Assembly: GCA_029239785.1 (NCBI GenBank)
Contig: JARBUG010000002.1
Location: forward strand, 23,034-87,033
Direction: 5' to 3'
DNA: 64,000 nt
Origin: Symbiobacteriaceae bacterium
GTDB taxonomy: Bacteria > Bacillota > Sulfobacillia > Symbiobacteriales > Symbiobacteriaceae
In this document: piece after piece, positions 8,060 through 16,653 of the stretch
How the letters are laid out: every line of letters begins with the position of its first letter
Position numbering within the stretch: the first letter of the stretch is position 1
Notes under the pieces: model-generated
What the model saw: the letters and a program-made list of their open reading frames with translations, nothing else
Told to the model about the DNA's origin: nothing
Databases searched by the model: none
Position numbers and translations under genes: made by a program

Positions 8060-11000
8060 TTAGGGCAACTGTGTGGTTACCTTTCGGCGCCAGGACGAAT
8101 TCTCCTCGTTCTTGTCGATGCCTAGCGGGTATACGCCCCATGCATCTTTTACAGGGAGACGAAGTTGCGCCTTGACGAACTGGTAGCCGGGTACATCCGC
8201 TTCGACATCCACGACCATGGAATCGGCCTGGGGCGTGACCGGGACCGAGATCTGCCCGTTGCGGCTCAGGTAGCGCTGCCCGTTCACAGTCATGGAGATG
8301 TCGGAGAGCAGGGCCCTGGTTTCGCTGTTGCGGACTTCGAGTACCACCGTGCCCGGGCGCCCCTTGCTGAGCTGGGCCGCCATGGGCTGCACGGTGAGCG
8401 CAGGCTGCCCGACCGAGACCTCAATGGGGTACCAGGCCAGAATTTGGTTCTGGTCGGTGTCGCGAAGGACTAACCAGCCCGTGTACCTGCCCGGCGCCGC
8501 CGGTGCCTTGATGGTGATGGTCGGTGTCCAGACGTCGCCGACACCGTGCCGGCGGGACTCGTCGTTCACCTGCAGGTTATAGCCTTCAACACCCACCAGG
8601 CGGCGGTAGTGAAACTGCACCGGCAGCGTGGTGCCGGTAGTCACTACGACCTGATAAGTTCCGGCGGGCAGGAAGCGCTGGCGGACGACCTCGTTGTTCT
8701 GCCCGGGTTTGGTGGACTGGCCCCTTAGCTCTACGCCCCCTTGCGGAAGGACTCGGTAGAGTGACAGGCTCAGGTCCACTGCACTGCCAAGCGGTTCGTT
8801 GCGGTCTGACCGGGTCGGGTTGCCAACCTCCAGCAAGAGTTCGCTGGTGAACTCACGCAGGGTGAAGGTTTCAATGAGCTGGCTCTGCTTGGGCACGACG
8901 CGCCACGGCAGACTCGCATTCCAGGCCGGCTTGGCTTCCACCTTGGACAGACCGATTGCCTCGACTGCGCCGGTGAAGGGCTCAAATACGTTGCTGATGC
9001 GGAGTGGCACGGTGGTTTCGGAGCCCGCCGCTACCGAGAACTTGAGTGGTTGTGTTCCAATTGCGCCGGGTTGCAGGGAAACGCCCAGCGAATAGCGCGG
9101 GGTCGTGTTTTCGGGGGTGCCGTCGGGCAGAGCCACAACGACCACCTCCCACGAGCCGGGCGCCGGTTCACGGGTCTGGAACAGTGTCGTGACCGCGTCG
9201 GCCGCCACGCCGATTTTCCCGGCATGGACAATCTGGCCATCGGGGCGGAAGACATGTACCTGCACCGTACCCTTCTCGCCGGGTGGTGCGAGTGCGGCGA
9301 CCTGCGCCGTGACGTTGAAGCTGCGGGCATTGGCCGGCACCTGGAAGAAGTAGCGCTGGTAGCGGCCCACTTCGAGGGCGGTGGCGTTGGTGTACTGGTA
9401 TCCGTTCGCCTGGTTCAGTTCGTAGGGGCGGACCTGCGTAACTGGCAGCCGCAGAATGGGGCCGTAGCGGTCCTGCTGGGTTACCGTAAGGAAGGTGCTG
9501 TACACACCCGGCTGGGTTTGTGGATCGATCTGCAGCGGCAGTGACCGCTTTACGGCCGGCGGCAGCAGCATGGATGAAAGCGCCGGCCGCACCCAGGGTG
9601 ATAGGCTGAGAACCGTGACCCGGGCCGCCTGGTTGTCGGTGTTGGTCAGGTAGAAAGCGCTGGAGCCCGGCGTATAGGACCGGGCCAGCACGCCCCCGTT
9701 GCCTTCGGCGGTGCCCGCCTCCAGGGTTCTGCGCTCGCCGATCTGACGGAGGTGGTTGAAGGACGCCGCAAGCTGCACCAGGCCCTGGCCCTGCTCATAA
9801 ACGTCGAACCCGGGTACCCGCTGGGCGCCCATTTCGAGCGCCTGTTTCACGCTCGCCCAATCGTACCGGGTGCCAGCCTGGCGCCCCGCTTCCATGAGCA
9901 GCGCCGCTGCCCCGCTGATGTGCGGCGTCGCAACGCTGGTGCCCGTCGCCGTCCTATAGCCGGCCGCATCACGCCAGAGCGGGGACGGGGCCGGGCTTCC
10001 GGCCGGGGCCACCACACTGGGGAGATAGGTGCCGTCAGAGCGCGGCCCCATGCCCGAGAAGAACCAAACGCTCCCGTGGGGCACCACCCAGCCATAGTCT
10101 CGCTGCCACATTTCCGGCGAGAAATAGCCGCCTGCGGCCAGCACAGAGGCCGAATTGCCCACCGTAAGCCCGCTGGACAGGCCCGGCCCGCTGTTCCCGG
10201 CGGCAAGCACGATCAGAACGCCGTACTCGGAGGCAATCCGGTCGAGCCAATTGGAGGCGCCAGAGTCAAAGACTTTGGCAGCTCCGGACGCCAGGTCGCC
10301 AATGCTGACGTTAATGACGGATGCCCCGTGCGATGCGGCGTACTGAATCGCATCTTTGATATGAAACCAGTCACCGCTGGTGGTCGATTTGAGTACTTTG
10401 AGCGCCATGATCTGCACGCCCGGAGCCACACCCTGGTAACCCGCGGGCGAATAGCCGCCCAGCACACCGCTGACCCACGTGCCGTGCCCATGGCTGTCGA
10501 AGCCGATTTGAACGGACATGCCCGCCGGGTCGAGGTCGGCCACGACCATGTTCAGACGCCGCTCGGCCAGTTGTCCCTGCCGGTACTGGCCCAGGCTTAC
10601 GTAGCCCGGTTGCTCCCGGAAGACCCGCAGCGGCTGTTCATCGCGAAAGCTGCCGTCGCGGTTGGTGTCAATGTAGGCAGTGTCATACCGGCCCGGTGTC
10701 GTTGCATCGACCAGCAGTACGCCGAAACGGTCGGTCTTCTGGCCGTTTCGGTCAAGGTCTTGGTTGATGTAGCCAAGCACCAGGTTTTCTTCCAGGTAGC
10801 CGAACTTGGCTGCCTGGCTGGCGGCGGGCCGGTCAGGCAGCCGGTACTGACCGCCCTCGGCGGCGGTAAACGTGCCACCCCAGGCCACGATCTGCCGGGT
10901 GCTGACGAAACCTTCGTTCGTATAGTCCTTCCAATCCACAACCTTGGGGCGCCCGTCGGCGGTCGTTTGCAGCGCCGGATGGCCGGGGTCAATGCCACTG

Positions 11001-11524
11001 TCAATGACAGCCACGGTCAGGTTGCGCCCGGTCACGCCATATTGGCGCTGGAACTCCCGCGCCCCAATCGGGGACAGATTGATCTCCATCGAGCGGCCGG
11101 CCTCTGTTGCGTTAGCCACCACACCGGCAGGTTCGGCCTGCGTGGTCGAATCAACACCGACAGCGCCGTTGATGCCGACGCCCGAGACCCCTGCGACCTC
11201 GGCCACCGACTGCGCTGCCGCAGGCGGTATGCGCGTCCGCACGAAGGTCTCCGCTTCGACGACAATCTCGCCGCCGGCGTCGTGAATGGCCTGCTTCAGC
11301 CTGGCCAGGTCCGATTCTTTGTCCAGTGTGATATCCACAGCGATGAGTTGTTCTTGTTCGGCCGGGTCGGCTTCCTGAATCATCTCCGAAATGATGGCCG
11401 GGACGGTGGCCGCTGGCGCCGTTTCCGCGAGCGGCACGGGGACAGGCTGGTAGCTTGTCCCGGGCGCCACGGCGGCCACAAATGCCACCAGCAGGCTCAG
11501 CCCGGTCGCTTTACGTTTGCTCAT
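8060..11524 (-). CDS. Secreted subtilisin-family (S8) serine protease
   Basis: An exported protease of about 1,154 residues. The catalytic triad is visible: Asp in VAVIDSGIDPGHPA (about residue 175), His in SHGHGTWVSGVLGG (about 347) and Ser in TGTSVATPHISGAAAL (about 530). About 100 residues between Asp and His form an insertion with Ca-binding-like DRNGQKTDRFG and DTNRDGSFRDE stretches. An N-terminal propeptide precedes the domain, and about 600 residues of beta-rich modules follow. A signal peptide (MSKRKATGLSLLVAFVAAVAPG) supports ATG 11522-11524 as start, about 11 nt after GAGAGGTGA; the frame is open to 11602. It lies about 10 bp after the SLH protein gene and just before the receiver/kal/kce genes, so it may share their transcript. 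Confidence 0.9.
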   Translation of the reverse strand: MSKRKATGLSLLVAFVAAVAPGTSYQPVPVPLAETAPAATVPAIISEMIQEADPAEQEQLIAVDITLDKESDLARLKQAIHDAGGEIVVEAETFVRTRIPPAAAQSVAEVAGVSGVGINGAVGVDSTTQAEPAGVVANATEAGRSMEINLSPIGAREFQRQYGVTGRNLTVAVIDSGIDPGHPALQTTADGRPKVVDWKDYTNEGFVSTRQIVAWGGTFTAAEGGQYRLPDRPAASQAAKFGYLEENLVLGYINQDLDRNGQKTDRFGVLLVDATTPGRYDTAYIDTNRDGSFRDEQPLRVFREQPGYVSLGQYRQGQLAERRLNMVVADLDPAGMSVQIGFDSHGHGTWVSGVLGGYSPAGYQGVAPGVQIMALKVLKSTTSGDWFHIKDAIQYAASHGASVINVSIGDLASGAAKVFDSGASNWLDRIASEYGVLIVLAAGNSGPGLSSGLTVGNSASVLAAGGYFSPEMWQRDYGWVVPHGSVWFFSGMGPRSDGTYLPSVVAPAGSPAPSPLWRDAAGYRTATGTSVATPHISGAAALLMEAGRQAGTRYDWASVKQALEMGAQRVPGFDVYEQGQGLVQLAASFNHLRQIGERRTLEAGTAEGNGGVLARSYTPGSSAFYLTNTDNQAARVTVLSLSPWVRPALSSMLLPPAVKRSLPLQIDPQTQPGVYSTFLTVTQQDRYGPILRLPVTQVRPYELNQANGYQYTNATALEVGRYQRYFFQVPANARSFNVTAQVAALAPPGEKGTVQVHVFRPDGQIVHAGKIGVAADAVTTLFQTREPAPGSWEVVVVALPDGTPENTTPRYSLGVSLQPGAIGTQPLKFSVAAGSETTVPLRISNVFEPFTGAVEAIGLSKVEAKPAWNASLPWRVVPKQSQLIETFTLREFTSELLLEVGNPTRSDRNEPLGSAVDLSLSLYRVLPQGGVELRGQSTKPGQNNEVVRQRFLPAGTYQVVVTTGTTLPVQFHYRRLVGVEGYNLQVNDESRRHGVGDVWTPTITIKAPAAPGRYTGWLVLRDTDQNQILAWYPIEVSVGQPALTVQPMAAQLSKGRPGTVVLEVRNSETRALLSDISMTVNGQRYLSRNGQISVPVTPQADSMVVDVEADVPGYQFVKAQLRLPVKDAWGVYPLGIDKNEENSSWRRKVTTQLP

Positions 11525-11534
11525 CGTCAACCGG

Positions 11535-12827
11535 TCACCTCTCTGCAACCACATAGGTAGCACGCCCGGTCGTGTCGGTAACCACGTGAATCCGGTCGCC
11601 AATCACCAGGCTAAGGAGGTCCGCCTTGGCGCCATCGCGCAGGATGGCTGCCTGCGGGTCCATACTGATCGTCACGATTTGCCCTTCTGCCTCCACGTGA
11701 ATGACGGACTGCGTCGGGTTAACGCCGACCAACTTCCCGCTCAGAGAGGCCGATACAGCGTCAAGCACCCGCACCTGTTCGGCCATCTGGTCAAGAACCA
11801 GATAGGCCACCTTCGCGCCGTTGACCTGACTGAGGCTGGCCGGCTTTCCGTTCAGGAAGACCAGCGCACCCGGCTGCAGGGGGTACGTGCGCGTACCATC
11901 TTTCAGCGTCACGGTGGCATTGGTGCGGTCGGTCTGCAGGTTCGTGCCGAATACATCCGTGAAACGGGCATCCACATACGTCGCCAAGCCATCGGACCCC
12001 AGCACAATCCAGACCTGATCAAGCGGCTTGATCAGGGCCGCGGCTGACGGGGCGCCGCCCCGGAAATACTCGGCCTGCGCGGCCATGGTAAAGGTACGCT
12101 CCTGGCCCAGTTCGTCGCGAACGACGCCCTGGCGAGTTTGTGGGTCAAACCGCGTCAAGGTGCCGGTCAGGTGAAACATTTGGCCCCGGCCGGAGATCAG
12201 GCGAAACAGCGCTGCACTGCCTTCGGCCCGGGTTACTGGTTGCTCGGGCCGGAACGCGCCATCTTCGAAGCCAGACATGAGCCCCGTGGCTCTGGCTACC
12301 TTCACGAAACCGCGCGCCCAGTCGGGAATGGCGGCATCGTCGGCGTAGCCGGTCGCTTCGAAGCGTTGCCCGCGTGCCTGGGCAGACAGACCGGCCAGGC
12401 GGACCAGAATGACGGCCATTTGCGCTCGGGTCAGTTGGTCCTCAGGCCCGAAGCTGCCATTGGGATACCCCTCTACAACGCCCAGCTCTGCCAGCGACTC
12501 GACGTACCCGTTGGCCCAGTGCCAAGTGGCAATGTCGGTAAAACGGGAAGGATACCGTGCGAGCAGTTGGGCGTCATCTTGAAATCCTTCACTGGCCACC
12601 AGCAGCTTGGCCAGCTGGGCACGCGTCAAAGGCCCCTCGGGGTCGAATTCACCTTGGTCGTTGCCGGCAACGATTCGTTTCGCCATAAGGGCAGAAACCA
12701 TGGGAGCCGACCAGTGGCTCGCCATGTCAACAAGCAACCCCATCGCCGGTTGGGCTGCGGCAATGACCACCGCCGCAGCGCCAGCCAGTATCACCCAGCG
12801 CTTCTTCTGCTCCATGGTTTTCCACAC
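11535..12827 (-). CDS. S-layer homology (SLH) domain protein
   Basis: A 430-residue surface protein: hydrophobic signal (WVILAGAAAVVIAAAQPA), then three SLH repeats (ending in LTRAQLAKLLV, LTRAQMAVILVRL and VTRAEGSAALFRL) that normally bind pyruvylated secondary cell-wall polymer. About 220 residues of beta-rich sequence without a recognised domain follow, with repeated motifs on QAAILRDG and VGDRIHVV. The start is either the GTG at 12825-12827 or the ATG four codons on (12813-12815); an AGGGTG site serves the latter better. It heads the minus-strand train toward the S8 protease, with about 10 bp between the genes, so it may help anchor or accompany that protease. Confidence 0.88.
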   Translation of the reverse strand: MWKTMEQKKRWVILAGAAAVVIAAAQPAMGLLVDMASHWSAPMVSALMAKRIVAGNDQGEFDPEGPLTRAQLAKLLVASEGFQDDAQLLARYPSRFTDIATWHWANGYVESLAELGVVEGYPNGSFGPEDQLTRAQMAVILVRLAGLSAQARGQRFEATGYADDAAIPDWARGFVKVARATGLMSGFEDGAFRPEQPVTRAEGSAALFRLISGRGQMFHLTGTLTRFDPQTRQGVVRDELGQERTFTMAAQAEYFRGGAPSAAALIKPLDQVWIVLGSDGLATYVDARFTDVFGTNLQTDRTNATVTLKDGTRTYPLQPGALVFLNGKPASLSQVNGAKVAYLVLDQMAEQVRVLDAVSASLSGKLVGVNPTQSVIHVEAEGQIVTISMDPQAAILRDGAKADLLSLVIGDRIHVVTDTTGRATYVVAER

Positions 12828-12980
12828 CCTGGTCTACTTACGTCGAGCGGAATGTAACGGTACTGAATTCGTTGAAGCCCGGGCGTTTCCTGTGACAACT
12901 TGTGCTTAAGAATTAGGTATAGGAGGAAATAGTTTACCTTGGTATTTGACTCCCTCGACGGCCGAAAGGTTTCACGCAAA

Positions 12981-13009
12981 TTGACTTGTCCTTGCCATAC
13001 CCCTATACT
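12981..13009 (+). promoter_or_regulatory. Sigma-A promoter for the deacetylase operon
   Basis: TTGACT (12981-12986), a 17-bp spacer and TATACT (13004-13009), about 50 bp before the polysaccharide deacetylase start. Both hexamers differ from consensus at one position. Confidence 0.75.
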
Positions 13010-13056
13010 CGTAGGGGGATTTTTCCTGTCTACCGGACAGGCAGGCTAGGAGGCCA

Positions 13057-13878
13057 GTGACAGTGAGGCGTATCCTTGCTAAGGTTTTTCGCAGTGGCTT
13101 GAGAGCGTTGGCCGCGATGCGTTCGCTCCTTCCTGCAGCGCGGGGCGCCCGCATTCTTACATACCACTCGGTCCGCCCCGACGGCCCTGGCTCCCGGAGC
13201 AGCTTCGTGCACCCGTCCGACTTTGCCGCACAAATGGCCTGGCTGGTGGGCGCGGGGTATGAAGTTGTCTCACTCGCTCGCCTGGCTGAACAGCTTGCGG
13301 CCGGACAGCCTGTGCCGGACCGGTGGGTCTGCATTACGTTTGATGACGGGTACGCTGATAACTATCAGCACGCCTTTCCGGTGCTTAAGCGGCATGGACT
13401 GCCAGCCACCGTTTTTCTGGTGACCGGCAGAATTGACCAGGACCCGCTCTTTCTTACCCAGGCGCAGATTGACGAGATGCTGGTGGGCGGAATTACGTTC
13501 GGTGCCCACACCGTCGACCACGTTTCGCTCAGCAGCCTGCCGCCGGAAGAGGCGCGCCGGCAGATATGGGGGTCGACGGAACAGCTCGTGCAGCTGACAT
13601 CAGAACCGCCCTTGCACTTCTGTTACCCGTTTGGCCATTACAACGCCACCGTGGAGGGGTTCGTGCGCGACGCCGGGTTCCGTACCTGCTGTACCGAGCA
13701 GGCGGGCATCGTGGGCAGTGGGACCGACCCACTCCGGCTCGTGCGGGCGGGCATTTTGGGAACCGATTCTCTGCATGACTTTCAGTTGAAAGTACGCGGC
13801 GGTTACGATTGGTGGATCAATATCTACATGCGTCTGGAAGAGCGGCGCCGTCGCCGTCGAGGGGGCCAACCGGCATGA
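13057..13878 (+). CDS. Polysaccharide deacetylase family protein (CE4)
   Basis: A 273-residue NodB-fold deacetylase that would remove acetyl groups from GlcNAc-type polymers at the cell surface. Seen: ARILTYHSVRP, the metal-site motif ITFDDGYADNY, a downstream HTVDH motif (FGAHTVDHVSLSSL) and PATVFLVTG. The N-terminus is Arg-rich and lacks a clear signal peptide. AGGAGG at 13048-13053 serves GTG 13057 (3 nt) or, with better spacing, GTG 13063. The stop overlaps the next gene's ATG in an ATGA junction, indicating an operon with two acyltransferase-like genes. Confidence 0.88.
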   Translation: MTVRRILAKVFRSGLRALAAMRSLLPAARGARILTYHSVRPDGPGSRSSFVHPSDFAAQMAWLVGAGYEVVSLARLAEQLAAGQPVPDRWVCITFDDGYADNYQHAFPVLKRHGLPATVFLVTGRIDQDPLFLTQAQIDEMLVGGITFGAHTVDHVSLSSLPPEEARRQIWGSTEQLVQLTSEPPLHFCYPFGHYNATVEGFVRDAGFRTCCTEQAGIVGSGTDPLRLVRAGILGTDSLHDFQLKVRGGYDWWINIYMRLEERRRRRRGGQPA

Positions 13879-15002
13879 GTTTGACTGTTGAACGGCTGCC
13901 ATCATTTGAAGCGGCGCACACGGTATGGAACCGCCTGCTGGTGGCTGATGGCCACGCCACCTTCTTCTCAACGCCCACTTGGCTGCAGACCTGGTGGGAT
14001 CATCACCGGTCCGGCCGGGAACTGCTGCTGTTGGTGGTGCGTGAAGGCGCCGAACCCGTCGGGTTTGCGCCTCTGATGACCGAGCCCGTCACGGGCGGGC
14101 GGGCGGTGCTTTTCCTGGGGTCCGGCCTGTCGGATTATGCCGACGTGCTGGTAGACGAGTCCCGGGCCGGGCGACGGGACACGGTTTACGCGCTCCTCGA
14201 TTACTTGGGGACCCAGTTCCGGGGCGCCCTGTTTGACTTTCAGCAGATTCCCTCGCACAGCCCCACGCTGGGCTTCATGCAGGAGTGGCTCCGGGAACGG
14301 AGTTTAGCCGGTGTGACTGCTGTCCAGGATGTCTGCCCGGTCATTCGCCTACCCGAGACGCCTGAGGAATACCATAAAGAGCTCAGGAAGAGCTTTCTGG
14401 CCGACATCCGGCGCGGCGAACGCCGCCTGCGGGAGCGGGGCGAAGTGGTGATTACCGACCACATCACCCCGGCAGATGGCGACTGGACAGGCCTGCGCGA
14501 TCAAATGTCGGAGCTGCAGAGCCAGCGCATGCGCACCAAGGGCGAAATCCCCATGTGGCAGGGCCCCCTGGGGGCGTTCGTCAAAGATGTGCTCGCCGCC
14601 ACCGACGCCACCGGGCAGCTGCGCCTGACCGGCGTCTATCTTGATGGAAAGCTGATCGCCTACGAACTCTGCTTTCTGCACAAAACCACGATTTTCGCCT
14701 GGAGCCGGGCGTTTGACGAGGAGCACCGCAACACCGGGCCGGGCAAAATCGCCCTCCTTCACCTCCTGGAAACGGGGATTGGCCAGGGGTACCGGCTGTT
14801 TGATCTGCTGCGGGGCGAGGAGCCCTACAAGGAGCTCTGGACCAACGGGCAGATTCAGAACATGCGGCTGACATTCGTGGTGCGGCCATCGCTGGGCGCC
14901 CTGGTGGCGTACAAGTACCGCACTTCGTGGAAAGAGCAGCTGCGTAAGCTGGCGGTACTACGGCGGCTGAACCGGTTGGTCAAGTCCCTGCGGGGAGGGT
15001 AG
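13875..15002 (+). CDS. FemAB/CelD-like GNAT acyltransferase
   Basis: A 375-residue protein of the Acetyltransf_6 (BioF2/CelD-like) group, two GNAT folds in tandem, often in exopolysaccharide or envelope gene clusters. Seen: FFSTPTWLQTWWDHH near the start, the KELRKSFLADIRRGERRLRE helix, and YLDGKLIAYELCFLHKTTIFAWSRAFDEEH leading to GPGKIALLHLLETGI and the conserved LRGEEPYKELWTNG near the C-terminus. The frame opens earlier, but ATG 13875 overlaps the deacetylase stop (ATGA) and gives the right N-terminus. The acceptor is unknown; the context suggests modification of a surface polysaccharide. Confidence 0.82.
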   Translation: MSLTVERLPSFEAAHTVWNRLLVADGHATFFSTPTWLQTWWDHHRSGRELLLLVVREGAEPVGFAPLMTEPVTGGRAVLFLGSGLSDYADVLVDESRAGRRDTVYALLDYLGTQFRGALFDFQQIPSHSPTLGFMQEWLRERSLAGVTAVQDVCPVIRLPETPEEYHKELRKSFLADIRRGERRLRERGEVVITDHITPADGDWTGLRDQMSELQSQRMRTKGEIPMWQGPLGAFVKDVLAATDATGQLRLTGVYLDGKLIAYELCFLHKTTIFAWSRAFDEEHRNTGPGKIALLHLLETGIGQGYRLFDLLRGEEPYKELWTNGQIQNMRLTFVVRPSLGALVAYKYRTSWKEQLRKLAVLRRLNRLVKSLRGG

Positions 15003-15007
15003 TCGGT

Positions 15008-15634
15008 ATGGGAATGCTGACGCGCTGGCGGGAGTACGCCCGCCAGTATGGCACACTCGGGTTGATGCAGCGTGTGGGCGCCCGCCTGGTGCGGCCGGTT
15101 TGGGAGCGCTCCCACATGCATTTGCTGGTGCTGGAGGCTGCGCCGCGTTTGGTGGAACCCCGTACGCCTGTGCGAGTGGACGTGCTGCGGGCGGGAAATC
15201 CACAGGCTGCGGGTTTGGTTGGTAATGACTGGTCGGTGCGCTGGGCGAATGGGGATATCTGCTATGGTGCCTGGCGTGAAGGCAACCTGGTTCACCATTC
15301 ATGGGTGACACGGGCGGATTCGTACATTGCGGAGATTCGGGTCTGGGTCAGGCCCGGCAGCGATGAGGCGTACATCTACGACTGCTTCACCGATGGCTCC
15401 TGCAGGGGCCTGGGCATCTTCCCGGCGGTTTTATCCACAGTGGGTGGCATGCTGTTCGACCGGGGCGTCAGGCGTGTCTGGATTGCCGTGGAGGCAGAGA
15501 ACTTGTCCTCCCGCAAGGCGATTGAACGGGCGGGCTTCCGTCTGGCGTGCACGGTAATGTACCGACGGTTTGGCGGCTGGGTTCGCAAGGAAGTGCGGGG
15601 CGAGGCGGGGATGCCGCCCTGCCCGTTGGGTTAG
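15008..15634 (+). CDS. GNAT-like acetyltransferase
   Basis: A 208-residue protein with a GNAT core in its C-terminal half: acceptor strand AEIRVWVRPGSDEAYIYDCFT, a CRGLGIFPAVLSTVGGML motif replacing the classical Q/RxxGxG/A, then VWIAVEAENLSSRKAIERAGFRLACT, typical of GNAT strands 5-6. It follows the FemAB-like gene by 5 bp in the same direction and is last before a strong terminator, so it belongs to the deacetylase operon. Substrate unknown. Confidence 0.75.
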   Translation: MGMLTRWREYARQYGTLGLMQRVGARLVRPVWERSHMHLLVLEAAPRLVEPRTPVRVDVLRAGNPQAAGLVGNDWSVRWANGDICYGAWREGNLVHHSWVTRADSYIAEIRVWVRPGSDEAYIYDCFTDGSCRGLGIFPAVLSTVGGMLFDRGVRRVWIAVEAENLSSRKAIERAGFRLACTVMYRRFGGWVRKEVRGEAGMPPCPLG

Positions 15635-15644
15635 GTATGCGTGT

Positions 15645-15681
15645 GCCGGGCGCCCTCAGGGGGGCGCCCGGCGCTTCTTTT
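15645..15681 (+). terminator. Rho-independent terminator of the deacetylase operon
   Basis: A GC-rich hairpin, arms GCCGGGCGCCC and GGGCGCCCGGC around TCAGGG, followed by GCTTCTTTT. Confidence 0.85.
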
Positions 15682-15722
15682 GCCCCCCGTCTGCTCATAA
15701 GGTAGGGCCGGGGGTGACCGCG

Positions 15723-16616
15723 GTGGCGGATGAGATCATCTATTTCATCAGCGATACACACCTGGGGGACGGCACCGGGGCGGACCGCTTCCGCTTCCCG
15801 GCGCAGCTGATGGGCCTGCTGGCCCGGATCGAGGCTGAGCCCCGGGCCCACCTTGTTCTGCTTGGCGACTTCATGGAACTGTGGGCAACCGGCCTGGAAG
15901 GCTGCCTCGTTCGTCATGCCGCGACTTTCGGCCGGCTGGGGGCAATCGCCAACACCCACCCGGTCACCTATGTAGTGGGCAACCACGACTGCCTGCCGTG
16001 GTATTACTTCATCGACCAGGGCGCCGGGCGGATTCGGGTGGCCGAGCGCTTCACAGCGGCCCGGGGCGGGCTGGTGGCACTCCACGGCCACCAGTTCGAC
16101 CCGTTCAACAAAGTGAAGATTACCGAGGGCCACGTAAAGGTGCCCTGGATTCGCCGCCTGGTGCAGGCCATGGGCTTTCTGGGCCGCGTGGGCGGCCAGG
16201 AGACCGGCGACCTGCTGGCCGATGCCGGCGGGGCTCTGGAGCAGGCGGCATCGGCCCTGGAGACACTGTTGCCCGCCTGGGATGAGGACTCCCGCAAATC
16301 GCTGCGGGGGCTCCTGCGCGGGACTGTGGATATCCTGTCACGGGAGTCCCCGGGCGAACGGGGGTATCCACCGGGGGAGCGCACCTACCAGGAGGCAGCT
16401 CTGGGCCTCATGCGCAGCGGGGCACGCATCGTGGTGATGGGGCACACGCATCATCCCATGATGCGGCGTTACGGGAACCGCACATACGTGAACACCGGGT
16501 CGTGGGTCTCGGACAAATATCCCCCGACCTATGCCCGTTATGCCGGGGGCCAGATCCAACTGCTGGAGGCTAATACCCACCAGCCCTACAGCCCGCCCGA
16601 GGGGGAGCAACAATGA
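15723..16616 (+). CDS. Metallophosphoesterase (LpxH-like)
   Basis: A 297-residue calcineurin-like phosphoesterase. Seen: FISDTHLGDG (metal site 1), LVLLGDFMELWATG, YVVGNHDCLPWYY (GNHD), VALHGHQFDPFN (GHxxD) and VVMGHTHHPMMRRYG (GHTH), ending in TYVNTGSWV. The arrangement resembles UDP-2,3-diacylglucosamine diphosphatase, but no other lipid A gene is present, so the lipid substrate is doubtful. The frame is open from 15570, which would run through the terminator. GTG 15723 (5 nt after GGGGGTGA) or GTG 15714 are the sensible starts. Confidence 0.83.
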   Translation: MADEIIYFISDTHLGDGTGADRFRFPAQLMGLLARIEAEPRAHLVLLGDFMELWATGLEGCLVRHAATFGRLGAIANTHPVTYVVGNHDCLPWYYFIDQGAGRIRVAERFTAARGGLVALHGHQFDPFNKVKITEGHVKVPWIRRLVQAMGFLGRVGGQETGDLLADAGGALEQAASALETLLPAWDEDSRKSLRGLLRGTVDILSRESPGERGYPPGERTYQEAALGLMRSGARIVVMGHTHHPMMRRYGNRTYVNTGSWVSDKYPPTYARYAGGQIQLLEANTHQPYSPPEGEQQ

Positions 16617-16650
16617 GAACCGCCGCCAGTGCCTGGCGGCGGTTCTTTTA
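16617..16650. terminator. Bidirectional terminator
   Basis: Perfect 13-bp stem GAACCGCCGCCAG / CTGGCGGCGGTTC, loop TGC, followed by TTTTA on the plus strand. It lies between the converging phosphoesterase and CtpA-type genes. Confidence 0.88.
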
Positions 16651-16653
16651 TGC

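Noticed and set aside
9752..11560. A 602-codon open frame antisense to the S8 protease
   Set aside because: The protease triad and signal peptide identify the minus strand as coding; the other strand gives an Arg/His/Gly-rich shadow.
12939..13049. Short TTG-initiated ORF behind AGGAGGAAATAG
   Set aside because: It runs straight through the deacetylase promoter hexamers and has no recognisable peptide; the ribosome-site match looks like chance.
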